A DNA stretch of 64,000 nt from Catenuloplanes atrovinosus (GTDB lineage Bacteria; Actinomycetota; Actinomycetes; Mycobacteriales; Micromonosporaceae): positions 4,361,001 through 4,425,000 of the forward strand of contig NZ_JAVDYB010000001.1 in NCBI RefSeq assembly GCF_031458235.1, read 5' to 3'. The translations under genes and the position numbers were made by a program. Every line of letters starts with the position of its first letter. The stretch's first letter is position 1. The notes beneath the pieces are model-generated. The model worked only from the letters and a program-made list of their open reading frames with translations, was not told the DNA's origin and ran no database searches. Below, one piece after another: positions 26,100 to 34,906 of the stretch.

Positions 26100-27568
26100 G
26101 CCCGCTGCGTCGCGGAACGGCGCCGCGCCACCATCGACGTGGCCGCCAGCGTCAGCACCCCGGCCAACGCCAGCCAGGACGACACCTCGCCGGTGAACCG
26201 GTACGGCGTGCCGGGCGAGCGCACCGGCACCGTCGCGTACCAGATCCCGGAGTCCGTCGTGGTGTCCTGCGTGGACAGCACCCGGCCGGCCGCGTCGTAC
26301 GCGGTGGACTGGCCGTTGAAGTCCTGCCGGACCAGCGAGTAGCCGTTCTCGATGCCGCGCAGGCTGGCCATGTCGGTGTGGGTCCGCCCCATCTCGGGCC
26401 AATCGCCGCCGGGCACGAGCATGATGTCGGCGTCGACGTGTGTGATCGCGGGGAAGTCGACGTCGTAGCAGATCATCGACGAGATCCGCCCGTACTCCGT
26501 GTCGATCACCGGTGCGCCGTGCCCGCCGGGCCGGTAGATCTCCAGGCCGGGGATCGGCCGGGCCTTGTCATAGTCCCAGCGCAGACGGCCGTCCGGGTCG
26601 AACAGGTGGGTCTGGTCGGTGCCGAACGGCGCGGCGGGAAGGTAGGTGAGCTCCGCGACGAGCAGGTAGACATCCTCCTCGTCGGCGACGCGGGCCGCGC
26701 GGTCGAGGTAGCTCTGCTTGTCGGCCGCCACGACCCGGGCCGCGTTCTCCGACCACATCACGATCTTCGCGCCACCCCGGGCCGCGGTACGGGTCTGGCC
26801 GAACAGGTCGTCCAGCAGGGCGGGGGCGGCGGCGCGCACGTCCTCGGGCCGCACGGTGCGCGGGTCGGTGACCGCGAGCCGCGAGGCGCCGTGCACGGCG
26901 GTCTCCGCGTCGATGGCGGCCTGGCTGGGGTTGATACCCGCCACCCGTACGGTGGGTTCGCCGGTGGCCACCCCGATCAGTCGTGCCTGGCCGCCGGCGA
27001 TGACCAGGGCCAGCAGGGCCGCGTACCCGATCGCGACCCTGTCGAGCCGGCCGGTCTCCCACACCAGGTTGACGACCGTCGCGGCGGCACCGACGAGGAA
27101 CGCGATCGCGTACGGGCCGGTGACCGCGGACAGCTGCACCAGCGGCGCCCAATCCTGCAGGATCGCGGCGTGCAGCCCGTACGCGGTGCCGAACGGACCG
27201 AACGTGCCGAGCAGGAACTGCGCCGACATCAGCGCCAGGGGGAACATCAGCAGCCGCGCGACCGGCGGGCCGTGGTGCACGATCAGCCGGTCGGCGGCGT
27301 ACGGCAACCACAGCACGACGCCGAACCCGGCGATGCCGGCCAGCGTGAGCGCGGTGACCGGAACGGCGAGCTGCACCATCCACAGCAGCGCCGCCGCGAT
27401 GGTCACCGCGGCGACCGCCGGCAACGCGGTCAGCGGGCCGGTACGCACGAACCTCAACAGCAACACGGGCGCGACCCATGCGGCGATCGACACGTCCCAC
27501 CGGCCACCGGTGGACAGCAGCGCGGCGATCGCACCCAGCGCGAGACAGGCATATCGGGCCCTGGTCAT
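26075..27568 (-). CDS. Apolipoprotein N-acyltransferase-like membrane protein with nitrilase domain
   Basis: The 497-residue protein has about six N-terminal membrane helices (residues 1-200), a carbon-nitrogen hydrolase domain (about 210-455) and one C-terminal helix, the architecture of Lnt. The Glu-Lys-Cys triad can be read as MWSENAA, YDKARPIPG and MICYDVDF. Lnt transfers an acyl chain to the N-terminal cysteine of lipoproteins. Its ATG 27568 overlaps the stop of a truncated SDR gene by four bases (ATGA), so it is translated from that message and falls under the MarR operators upstream. Whether it acts on lipoproteins or on another amide is not shown by sequence. Confidence 0.85.
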   Translation of the reverse strand: MTRARYACLALGAIAALLSTGGRWDVSIAAWVAPVLLLRFVRTGPLTALPAVAAVTIAAALLWMVQLAVPVTALTLAGIAGFGVVLWLPYAADRLIVHHGPPVARLLMFPLALMSAQFLLGTFGPFGTAYGLHAAILQDWAPLVQLSAVTGPYAIAFLVGAAATVVNLVWETGRLDRVAIGYAALLALVIAGGQARLIGVATGEPTVRVAGINPSQAAIDAETAVHGASRLAVTDPRTVRPEDVRAAAPALLDDLFGQTRTAARGGAKIVMWSENAARVVAADKQSYLDRAARVADEEDVYLLVAELTYLPAAPFGTDQTHLFDPDGRLRWDYDKARPIPGLEIYRPGGHGAPVIDTEYGRISSMICYDVDFPAITHVDADIMLVPGGDWPEMGRTHTDMASLRGIENGYSLVRQDFNGQSTAYDAAGRVLSTQDTTTDSGIWYATVPVRSPGTPYRFTGEVSSWLALAGVLTLAATSMVARRRSATQRAHAVAASG

Positions 27569-27879
27569 CGCACCTCCCCGACGACCGAGGACTTGCCGGC
27601 GCGGCGGTTGATCCGGCCGGTGAGCCGGGCCACGGTCGCGCGGGTGCGCACCTCGTTCAGCGATGCGCCCATGTCGTCGGCGGATGTCAGATCCGCGGCG
27701 ATCGTGGCCATCTCGACCCGGTGCTCACGGCGGATGTCGGCGGCCAGATCCTCCAGTGCCGGCGCGGGCCGGGCGATGAGTGTCAGGTGCGAACCGCGGC
27801 GAGCGAGTTCGTGTGCATACGCCGTCCCGAGCCCTTTGGAGGCGCCGGTGACAAGCGTCGTGGTGTCAGTGAGGTCCAC
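27565..27879 (-). pseudogene. Truncated short-chain dehydrogenase (SDR)
   Basis: From GTG 27879 only 104 residues are encoded. The N-terminal Rossmann motif TGASKGLGTAYAHELARRG and the DLTSADDM region are intact, but the NAG motif, the catalytic Ser-Tyr-Lys and the rest of the usual 250-residue fold are missing. The last 25 residues (VARLTGRINRRAGKSS...) resemble an SDR C-terminus, so an internal deletion is likely. It keeps the operator sites and still couples to the Lnt-like gene by a four-base overlap, so its translation may survive as a leader for that gene. Confidence 0.65.
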
Positions 27880-27902
27880 AGCTCGTTCCACTCTGCGAGT
27901 AA

Positions 27903-27919
27903 ACTTCGAGTCTCGAAGT
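27903..27919. promoter_or_regulatory. MarR-type operator, copy 1 (17-bp perfect palindrome)
   Basis: ACTTCGAG-T-CTCGAAGT is a perfect dyad between the decayed SDR gene and the MarR gene at 27988. Its centre is 33 bases from that of copy 2, about three helical turns. Confidence 0.7.
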
Positions 27920-27937
27920 AAATGAGACCATAACACC

Positions 27938-27950
27938 TTCGAGTCTCGAA
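27938..27950. promoter_or_regulatory. MarR-type operator, copy 2
   Basis: TTCGAG-T-CTCGAA repeats the core of copy 1 exactly. The two sites bracket the likely divergent promoters of the SDR/Lnt-like unit and of the MarR gene, implying autoregulation. Confidence 0.7.
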
Positions 27951-27987
27951 ATATAGTGTGGGAAGGTGCTTACAGTAGGGTGGCGAG

Positions 27988-28413
27988 ATGCGCGAGACCG
28001 ACCTGGAGACGGTGATCCGGGCCAACCACGAGCTGTTCATGATCACCAGCGTGCGCATGGAGGCGCTGCTGGCCGGCTTCGGGCTCACCTATGCGACCGC
28101 GCAGGCCCTCTGGTCCATCGATCCGGACGAGGCGCCGCCATCGATGAAGGTGATGAGTGAGCGACTGTTCTGCAACGCGCCCAATCTCAGCTTCATCGCG
28201 AATCAACTGGCGCAACGCGGATACGTCGAGCGGGCGACGGACCCGGCCGACCGGCGATCCCGGGTGCTGGTGCTCACCCCGGAGGGCCGCCGGGTGCGCG
28301 CGGAGGTCGTCGCCGGCGCGCTGACGTTGAGCCCCTTCACCGCGTACGACGACACGAAACTCCATGCGCTCGCCGCGCTGCTCACCGAGGTGCTCGCCCT
28401 CAACCCGCGCTGA
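27988..28413 (+). CDS. MarR-family transcriptional regulator
   Basis: The 141-residue protein has a typical MarR layout: an N-terminal dimer helix (LETVIRANHELFMITSVRME), GLTYATAQALWSI, a recognition helix region MSERLFCNAPNLSFIANQL and the wing DPADRRSRVLVLTPEG. A cysteine in the recognition region (LFCNAP) could make it redox-responsive, which is speculative. Two perfect palindromes lie immediately upstream, and it is divergent from the decayed SDR/Lnt-like unit, which it probably represses together with itself. Confidence 0.9.
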   Translation: MRETDLETVIRANHELFMITSVRMEALLAGFGLTYATAQALWSIDPDEAPPSMKVMSERLFCNAPNLSFIANQLAQRGYVERATDPADRRSRVLVLTPEGRRVRAEVVAGALTLSPFTAYDDTKLHALAALLTEVLALNPR

Positions 28414-28426
28414 AGCCGGGCCCTGA

Positions 28427-28448
28427 TGCCGGCCTCCGCTCGCCGGCA
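28427..28448 (+). terminator. Hairpin downstream of the MarR gene
   Basis: TGCCGGC at 28427-28433 pairs with GCCGGCA at 28442-28448 around an eight-base loop, 14 bases after the MarR stop codon and between convergent genes. No T-run follows. Confidence 0.45.
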
Positions 28449-28599
28449 CGCACCGAGGCTCCGGCCCGGTCACCAGTTCGCAACCCTCAACTTGGCACCG
28501 GCGGGCGAGCAAACGCCCCCGGCAGCTCCGACGTTCTTGGCCCTTTTCCATCGGCACCGCCACCGCGACAGTGAGCACCCGGTCCGGATGCCGAAGCAT

Positions 28600-30156
28600 T
28601 CAGGTGATGGTCACGGTGATGGTGTGCCAGCCGGTGGCGCCGTCGGGGAACGGGGTGGCGCGCTGTTCGGTCTGCCGGGCGCCGGTGGTGTCGGTGGCGC
28701 GGACGGCGATGGAGTGCGGTCCCGCGGTGGCGGTCCAGGGATAGCGCCACTGCACCCACGTATCGGTGGACGGCACCGGCAGCAGCTCGGCCTGGCTCCA
28801 TTCGCCACCGTCCACGCTGATCTCGACGACGCCGATGCCGCGGCCCTGTGCCCACGCCACCCCGGCGATGGTCTGCGTGCCCGCGGTGAGCCGGGCGAAC
28901 GGTTTCGGCCTGTCGATGCGCGACGCCGTTTTCACGGGTGCACGGGCGGCCCAGCCGCGTTCGACCCAGTAGGCGTCGACGTCCGCGAACGTGGTGACCC
29001 GCAGCTCGGTGAGCCACTTACAGGCGCCGGCGTAGCCGTACAGGCCGGGGGTCAGCATCCGCACCGGGAAGCCGTTGACCAGCGGCAGCGGTTCGCCGTT
29101 CATGCCGACCACCAGCATCGCGTCGCGTCCGTCGAGCAGCACGTCGATGGGGGTGCCGATGGTCATCCCCTCCGCCGACCGGGCGATCAGCTGGTCGGCG
29201 CCGGCACGCGGCCCGGCTTCGCGCAGCAGCGGCGCCAGGGGTACGCCGAGCCAGCGGGCGGTGCCGATGTAAGGGCCGCCGACCTCGTTGGAGACGCAGT
29301 TCAGGGTGATGTCACGTTCGATCAGCGGCCGGTCGAGCAGGGCGTCGAAGGACAGTTCGAATTCGTTGTCGACCATGCCGTGCAGGCGTAGCCGCCAGGT
29401 GCCGAGGTCGATGCGGGGAATGGTGAGGGCGGTGTCGACCCGGTAGAACTCGGTGTTCGCGGTGACGAACCCGGGTGCGGTCCCGGCGGGCAGCGGCCGG
29501 GCCGGGCTGGCCGGCGCCGGAAGCCGCAGCGCCTCCCGGGTGCTGGCGGCCGTACCGGCCCGGGCTCGGTTCAGCCACTGCGCGCTCCCGCCGGCTGTCA
29601 CCGCGCCGCCGGCGACCAGAGCGGCGGAGCGCAGGAACACCCGGCGGTCGAATTCCCGCTGCGGTACATCCGTGGTCGCCGGACCCACCGCCGGAGCGCG
29701 GGCTGAGCCGGGATGCACGAGGGCGGGCTCCGACGCGGGCCGGCGCAGCAGCCACCAGAGGACGGCACCGGCGGTGGCGGCGCCGAACAGCGACGGAACC
29801 GGGTCGAAGACCTCGGTGGCGGGCCGTGACAGGGCCGCTGCCGCGCCGGCGGCGCCGAAGACGACGGCGCCGGCGACGACCGCGACACGGCGGCGTAGTC
29901 CCAGGATGCCGGTGACGGCGGTGAACAGCAGCAGCACCGCGACGATCGCGGCGAGCAGCACGGGTTTGTCGTACGTGCCGAGCGTGCGTACCGCGAATTC
30001 CTTGACGGCGGTGGGGGTGGCGTCGATGACCGCGCCGCCGACGGCTACCAGCGGCCCGGCCTGGGGCCGGGTCGCGGCCGCGAGTAGTTCCGCGGCCGCG
30101 ACGCCGAAGCCCGCGGCGAGGACTCCGGAGGCCGCGCCCACCATGATGCGTCGCAT
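28600..30156 (-). CDS. Membrane-anchored molybdopterin-dependent oxidoreductase (sulfite-oxidase family)
   Basis: The 518-residue protein has four N-terminal membrane helices (about residues 5-150), an Arg-Arg region before a fifth hydrophobic segment (DRRVFLRSAALVAGGAV), a sulfite-oxidase-type molybdopterin domain with the Mo-ligand cysteine in ITLNCVSNEVGG, and a C-terminal Mo-co dimerisation domain of immunoglobulin type (VEISVDGGEWSQAELLPV). Related actinobacterial proteins are usually linked to fasciclin lipoproteins, as here (55 bases between the genes). GGAGG precedes ATG 30156. The catalytic domain should be extracytoplasmic. The electron donor is unknown; sulfite or protein methionine sulfoxide are possibilities by family. 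Confidence 0.9.
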   Translation of the reverse strand: MRRIMVGAASGVLAAGFGVAAAELLAAATRPQAGPLVAVGGAVIDATPTAVKEFAVRTLGTYDKPVLLAAIVAVLLLFTAVTGILGLRRRVAVVAGAVVFGAAGAAAALSRPATEVFDPVPSLFGAATAGAVLWWLLRRPASEPALVHPGSARAPAVGPATTDVPQREFDRRVFLRSAALVAGGAVTAGGSAQWLNRARAGTAASTREALRLPAPASPARPLPAGTAPGFVTANTEFYRVDTALTIPRIDLGTWRLRLHGMVDNEFELSFDALLDRPLIERDITLNCVSNEVGGPYIGTARWLGVPLAPLLREAGPRAGADQLIARSAEGMTIGTPIDVLLDGRDAMLVVGMNGEPLPLVNGFPVRMLTPGLYGYAGACKWLTELRVTTFADVDAYWVERGWAARAPVKTASRIDRPKPFARLTAGTQTIAGVAWAQGRGIGVVEISVDGGEWSQAELLPVPSTDTWVQWRYPWTATAGPHSIAVRATDTTGARQTEQRATPFPDGATGWHTITVTIT

Positions 30157-30211
30157 CGACGACCTCCGAGTGTGGTGCGAGCTGGATCGGTACGGTGCGG
30201 GGCCGTGCGGG

Positions 30212-30853
30212 TCAGCTCTTCGGCATCAGGACGGTGTCGATGATGTAGACGTTGGCGTTGGCGGTCTGCACGTTGCCGCAGATCACCCCGGCCTTGCCGT
30301 CGACGGTGAACTGCTCGCCGCCACCGCTGACGGTCACCTCGCCGCCCTGCAACGTCTTGTGGGTCCCCGCCAGCTCGCCGGGCGTCAGCTTTCCGGAGAC
30401 CACGTGATAGGTCAGGATGCTCGACAGCGTCGTCTTGTCGGCGAGCACCTTGTTCAGATCGGCCTCGGGGATCTTGCCGAAGGCGTCGTTGGTCGGTGCG
30501 AACACGGTGATTCCGTCGGCGGTGTTCAGCGAGTCGACCAGGTCGGCCTGCTTCACCGCGGACACCAGGGTCGACAGTAGGGGGTTGCCGGACGCGGCGG
30601 TGGCAACCGGCACCTGGGCCATGGCCTCGAAGCTGCCCTTGTTCGCCGGATCGGTCGGGACAGCGGCACAGCCCGGACCGAAGTTGACCATGTCCATCGC
30701 GGCCGGTGCGCTCGCCGCCATCGTCGGGGCCGCCGTCGTCATGGTCGGCGCGGCCGATCCGGCGGTGCTGTCATCGGCGTCGCCGCCACAGGCGGCCAGC
30801 GAGACCGAGAACAGCGCGACGGCGGTCACGGCGGTGAACTTGAATACGCGCAT
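30212..30853 (-). CDS. Fasciclin (FAS1) domain lipoprotein
   Basis: The 213-residue protein starts with a lipoprotein signal (lipobox SLAAC, cysteine at about residue 22), a Thr/Ala/Met-rich linker and one FAS1 domain with the H1 block ITVFAPTNDAFGKIP and the H2 block LTYHVVSGKL, ending in VYIIDTVLMP. FAS1 domains mediate adhesion or protein contacts at the cell surface. GAGGAAG precedes the ATG at 30853. It lies directly upstream of the molybdopterin oxidoreductase in the same orientation, a recurring pair, and probably forms an operon with it. Confidence 0.93.
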   Translation of the reverse strand: MRVFKFTAVTAVALFSVSLAACGGDADDSTAGSAAPTMTTAAPTMAASAPAAMDMVNFGPGCAAVPTDPANKGSFEAMAQVPVATAASGNPLLSTLVSAVKQADLVDSLNTADGITVFAPTNDAFGKIPEADLNKVLADKTTLSSILTYHVVSGKLTPGELAGTHKTLQGGEVTVSGGGEQFTVDGKAGVICGNVQTANANVYIIDTVLMPKS

Positions 30854-31026
30854 TTGGGATCTTCCTCCATCATCGGGGCTTACATCAACGATTCGTGACA
30901 GCCCCGACGGCGGATGGGTGAGAGCTCGAAGATCTTCCGCGGACACCGCGGGCCACCGCCCCGAGCCCGGCGGCACCCGGCACGTGCGAACCCGACTCCG
31001 CGGACCAGGCCGCCGCGGGCCGGTAA

Positions 31027-33324
31027 TCAGCCGTCTTGAACTTTCGCGGTGCCCTGGTATTCCAGCGCACCGCCGACGAGGGCGTACCGGGCCACCCGGA
31101 TCTTCGCCGGGTCCGGCGAGCCTTCCTCGGCGAACCGGTACCGGGACATCAGCACGCTGTCGTGCTCGGACTCGGCCACGTGGGTCAGCAGTTGCGCGCG
31201 GGTGCGGGCGCCGACGGCGATGCCGGACAGCAGGATGTTCGCGGCGTCGTAGGCGTATGCCTCGTAGGCGGTCGGCGCCGTGCCGTACGCCTGCCGGTAC
31301 CGTTCCGGGAATCCGCCGGTCGCCTCCCCCGCCGGGATGTTGGGGCCGGTGACGATCGCCGGCGCGGCCTTGTCTCCGGCCTGCGCGCCGAACGTCGCGT
31401 CGATCAGCCCGTCCGTGCCGACGAACGTGCCGGTGAAACCGGCCGCGCGCAGCTGCCGCAGCAGTACCGAACCGTCGGGGTAGAAGCCGCCGAAGAAGAC
31501 CGAGTCGGCCCCGGACGCCACGATCGCGGCCACGTCCGCGGCCGGCACCGTGCCGTCGCCCGCGATCCACCGCTCGCCGGCCACCGCCACCCCGGCGACA
31601 TCCTTCACCGCCGTAACGGTGCTGCGGCCGTAGTCGTTGTCCTCCCCGACGAGGAACAACCGGCCCTGCGGCGATTCGCTGCGCAGGTAGACCACGGCGG
31701 CGCGGGCCTGCATCACCTCGTCCGCGGCGAGCTGGAACCGGCCGGTCCAGCCCTTCGCCCGCAGCGTGGAGTCGGAGGCCGACGGCGAGACGAACGGCAG
31801 CCCGCCGTCGTCGAGCACATCGCCGGTGCGGTGCGTGTCGGTGCTGAGGACCGGGCCGACCACGCCGAGGATCCGCGAATCCGCGACCAGCCGCTGCGCC
31901 GCCGCGGCCGCGCCGTCGCCCCGCTCACCGCCGTCGAACTCGGCCAGCTCCACCCGGCAGCCGGCACCGGACCGATTGTGCTCCTCGACGGCCAGCGCGG
32001 TGGCGTTGCGCATCGGCGCGGACAGACCAGACCCGCTGACCGTGGCGCTGCCGAAGAACGCGATCGTGGCCGTGCAGTCGGTCGGCGCGGGCGTCGAAGT
32101 GGGTGCGGGGGCGGCGCCCTCACCGCCCTCCTGCCACGGCGCGGTAGCGCCGAGCACGGCCAGCACCGACGCGACGACCACCACGACCCCGCCCAGCAGA
32201 TTACGCCGGGCTCGCCGTCCCGGCGCCCGCACCGCCGGGTCCACCGCGGACGCCACCGCGGCAGGGACCGGCCGGGGCGGATCCGGAACGGCACAGCCCT
32301 CCGCCACCACGAGTTCCGGCTGCTCGCTGACCCGCGGCGCCGACCCGAGCCGCCGGTGCAACTGCGCCGCGACCAGCGGCATCCGGCTCGCGCCACCCAC
32401 CAGGTGGACCCCGGCCAGGTCGCCCGGCCCGAGGCCGATCCCGGCGAGCAGCGCCTCCACCGCGTCGACCGTGCGCGCCACCAGCGGCGCGGCCAGTGAC
32501 TCCAGCACATCACGGCCGAGCGGGGCCTCGACATCCAGCAGCGGCAGGTGCAGATGCGTCCCCGACGCCCTCGACAGCAGTTCCTTGGCCCGCCGCGCGT
32601 CCTCCCACAGCTGCCACCGGGCGCGCCGGTCCACCGCGTCCCGCGGCGCCGTCAGCCGCCGCCATGCCGCCGGGTCCCGCACCGCGTACAGCGCGCCCAG
32701 GTGCGCGACGACAGCGGCGTCCAGGTCCGCGCCGCCCACGTCCGGCAGACCGCCACTGGCCTCCACCACGAACCCGTCCCCGGTGCGGCGCACCACGCTC
32801 GCGTCGAACGTGCCGGCTCCGAAGTCGTAGACCAGCAGCCGCGCGCCGACCGGCAGGCCCGCCCCCTCGCCCACCCGCCGGGCAGCCGCCACCGGCTCCG
32901 GGATCAGCTCCGGCTCCGGCAGACCCGCCTCCGCGGCCGCGGCGCGCAGCACCCGCTGCCGCAGCGGACCCCACGCCGCCGGATAGGCCAGCGTCACCGC
33001 GTCCGGCGCGCGCCCGGCCACCCGCGTCGCCTCCGCCCACACCCGGCGCAGCACCGCCGCGATCAGCGCCGTCACCGGCACCTCGTGCGTGCCGAGCAGC
33101 ACCGTGCCGTCGTCGACGCGCGCCTTCGGGGACGGCTCCAGAAGCTCCGGCCGTCCCCGCGCCCCGTACAGCGCGTCCGCGCCGGTCAGCGGGCCCTCGC
33201 CGGACCAGAGGACAGCGGACGGCAACGCCGGCGTGCCATCGAACATCAGCAAGGTCCGGTCGCCGCCCGCGCCCGCGAGCACAGCGACCGTGTTCGACGT
33301 GCCGAAGTCGATCCCGAGCCGCAT
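31027..33324 (-). CDS. Hsp70-like ATPase fused through one membrane helix to an extracellular LivJ-type ligand-binding domain
   Basis: The 765-residue protein joins three parts. Residues 1-345 are an actin-fold Hsp70-like ATPase with phosphate loops IDFGTSNTVAVL and VYDFGAGTFDASVV and the adenosine motif VHLVGGASRMPLV, but no Hsp70 substrate-binding domain. Residues about 375-394 form a single membrane helix after an Arg-rich stop (RRARRN). Residues about 417-765 are a branched-chain-amino-acid-type periplasmic-binding fold (GVVGPVLSTDTHRTGDVL, LFLVGEDNDYGRSTV, SVFFGGFYPDG). It looks like a receptor: outside ligand sensing coupled to an inside ATPase. It is flanked by a fasciclin gene downstream and a cytochrome P450 upstream, with no ABC permease nearby. 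Start ATG 33324 is secure from the actin-fold N-terminus. Confidence 0.9.
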   Translation of the reverse strand: MRLGIDFGTSNTVAVLAGAGGDRTLLMFDGTPALPSAVLWSGEGPLTGADALYGARGRPELLEPSPKARVDDGTVLLGTHEVPVTALIAAVLRRVWAEATRVAGRAPDAVTLAYPAAWGPLRQRVLRAAAAEAGLPEPELIPEPVAAARRVGEGAGLPVGARLLVYDFGAGTFDASVVRRTGDGFVVEASGGLPDVGGADLDAAVVAHLGALYAVRDPAAWRRLTAPRDAVDRRARWQLWEDARRAKELLSRASGTHLHLPLLDVEAPLGRDVLESLAAPLVARTVDAVEALLAGIGLGPGDLAGVHLVGGASRMPLVAAQLHRRLGSAPRVSEQPELVVAEGCAVPDPPRPVPAAVASAVDPAVRAPGRRARRNLLGGVVVVVASVLAVLGATAPWQEGGEGAAPAPTSTPAPTDCTATIAFFGSATVSGSGLSAPMRNATALAVEEHNRSGAGCRVELAEFDGGERGDGAAAAAQRLVADSRILGVVGPVLSTDTHRTGDVLDDGGLPFVSPSASDSTLRAKGWTGRFQLAADEVMQARAAVVYLRSESPQGRLFLVGEDNDYGRSTVTAVKDVAGVAVAGERWIAGDGTVPAADVAAIVASGADSVFFGGFYPDGSVLLRQLRAAGFTGTFVGTDGLIDATFGAQAGDKAAPAIVTGPNIPAGEATGGFPERYRQAYGTAPTAYEAYAYDAANILLSGIAVGARTRAQLLTHVAESEHDSVLMSRYRFAEEGSPDPAKIRVARYALVGGALEYQGTAKVQDG

Positions 33325-33463
33325 GGACCGAGTCTAGAAACCGCGCTCCAGCCCACGAGGTAACCGTCCGCCGGGCTGAGGACCCCACGGCCGCCGCGGC
33401 GGGTTTCCCCACCGTTCGATAGATGCAGATGAAGGGATGCGATCCACCCCTCGTTCTATCGGT

Positions 33464-33564
33464 ATGAGATCTCGCCTCAAGACCTTCGTGGCCGCAGCAC
33501 TGACCGCCGTCGGCCTCACGAGCCGATGTTCTTCGACCTGGAGAACGTGATCGCCCGCGCCTGA
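33464..33564 (+). pseudogene. Remnant of a secreted-protein gene
   Basis: ATG 33464 opens MRSRLKTFVAAALTAVGLTS, a signal-peptide-like start. The frame is then lost, and a C-terminal-looking tail (MFFDLENVIARA, stop 33562-33564) continues in another frame, suggesting a gene reduced by internal deletion and frameshift. Inverted heptamers CGATAGA/TCTATCG (33417-33423, 33455-33461) flank its presumed leader. The rest of this 333-base gap before the P450 gene shows nothing else. Confidence 0.3.
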
Positions 33565-33657
33565 CGGTTCCCCGGTCCGGGGTCGGCGCCATCGTCCCGG
33601 ACCCTGGTCCATCGACAGCCGTTGCGGTCTGATGGAAGGCATCAGCACATTCGGCCC

Positions 33658-34842
33658 ATGAGCGGAGCCATCGTGGACGACAGCGGCATTCTCACGAATC
33701 CACATCCGATCTACGCCGCATGGCGTGCCGAAGGACCGGTTCGGCGCGTGCGGCTTCCGTCCGGCGAGCAGGTGTGGATGGTGACCGGGTACCAGGTGGC
33801 GCGCGCGGCCCTGACCGACGGCCGGTTGTCCAAGGCGCCCCGCGACCCGGACTCGTACTCCGACGCCGACAACGCGATCAACCGGCACATGCTGTCCAGC
33901 GACCCACCCGACCACACCCGGTTGCGCCGGCTGGTGGCGGCGGCCTTCACCACCCGGCGTGTCGAGGAGCTACGACCGCGGATCGAGCGGATCGCGGACA
34001 CCCTGCTCGACGAGATGCGCGGATCCGATCGGGTGGATCTGATCAGCGCGTACGCGTTCCCGCTGCCGTTGCAGGTCATCTGCCTGCTGCTGGGCGTTCC
34101 GGTACGGGAACGCGACACCTTCCGCGCCTGGTCCACCACCATCGCCTCGGGAATCGACGCCACCGGCGGGGCCACCGGCGAGGACCTGCGGACCACCGTC
34201 GCGGAACCCACCGCGTACCTGCGGAATCTGGTCGCCCACCGCCACGATCATCCAGGCGACGACCTGCTCTCCGCCCTGGTCAGCGCGCGCGACGACGAGG
34301 ACCGCCTCTCCGGGGACGAGCTGACCTCGATGGCGTTCCTGCTGCTGGTCGCCGGCCACGAGACCACCATGAGCCTGATCGGCAACGGCACCTACCTGCT
34401 GCTGCGCGACCGGCGGCGGTGGGACCGGCTGCGCGCGGACCGTACGCTGCTGCCCGCCGCGATCGAGGAGTTCCTCCGCTACGAGAGCCCGGTCGAGCTG
34501 TCCACCGGCCGGGTCGCCACCGAGGACTTCACGCTCGGCGGTCAGCGGATCGAGGCCGGCGACATCGTCATGGTCAACCTGCTCGCCGCCAACCGGGACC
34601 CCGCGCACTTCGAGTCCCCCGACGAGCTGATCGTCGATCGTCCCCGCAACCCGCACCTCGCCTTCGGCCACGGCATTCACCACTGCCTGGGCGCACCGCT
34701 GGCGCGGGTGGAGGCGCTGGTCGCCTTCGACAAGCTGCTCACCGCCGCCCCCGACCTGACCCTGGCGGTCGACCCCGACGAGTTGTCCTGGCGCCCGACG
34801 ACTCTCATGCGCAGTCTGCGCAGCCTGCCCGTCCGTATCTGA
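33658..34842 (+). CDS. Cytochrome P450 monooxygenase
   Basis: The 394-residue soluble class I P450 has all key motifs: an HMLSSDPPDHTRLRRLVAAA block, the I-helix oxygen-activating AGHETT (about residue 237), K-helix ExxR in EEFLR, and the haem loop FGHGIHHCLG with the thiolate cysteine near residue 342. It is close in style to CYP105/CYP107-type enzymes of actinomycete secondary metabolism, and hydroxylation of an unknown small molecule is expected. No ferredoxin gene is adjacent. ATG 33658 is chosen for fit to family length; no good ribosome binding site is visible. It converges on an alpha/beta hydrolase gene. Confidence 0.92.
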   Translation: MSGAIVDDSGILTNPHPIYAAWRAEGPVRRVRLPSGEQVWMVTGYQVARAALTDGRLSKAPRDPDSYSDADNAINRHMLSSDPPDHTRLRRLVAAAFTTRRVEELRPRIERIADTLLDEMRGSDRVDLISAYAFPLPLQVICLLLGVPVRERDTFRAWSTTIASGIDATGGATGEDLRTTVAEPTAYLRNLVAHRHDHPGDDLLSALVSARDDEDRLSGDELTSMAFLLLVAGHETTMSLIGNGTYLLLRDRRRWDRLRADRTLLPAAIEEFLRYESPVELSTGRVATEDFTLGGQRIEAGDIVMVNLLAANRDPAHFESPDELIVDRPRNPHLAFGHGIHHCLGAPLARVEALVAFDKLLTAAPDLTLAVDPDELSWRPTTLMRSLRSLPVRI

Positions 34843-34861
34843 GGCGAGGTGTGCACCCCGC

Positions 34862-34894
34862 CCCCGGCAGGACCCTCGCCGGGCCCTGCCGGGG
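34862..34894. terminator. Terminator hairpin between the P450 and hydrolase genes
   Basis: CCCCGGCAGG at 34862-34871 pairs perfectly with 34885-34894 around a 13-base loop, within the 64-base convergent gap. Confidence 0.6.
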
Positions 34895-34906
34895 TTCGCC
34901 CCACGA

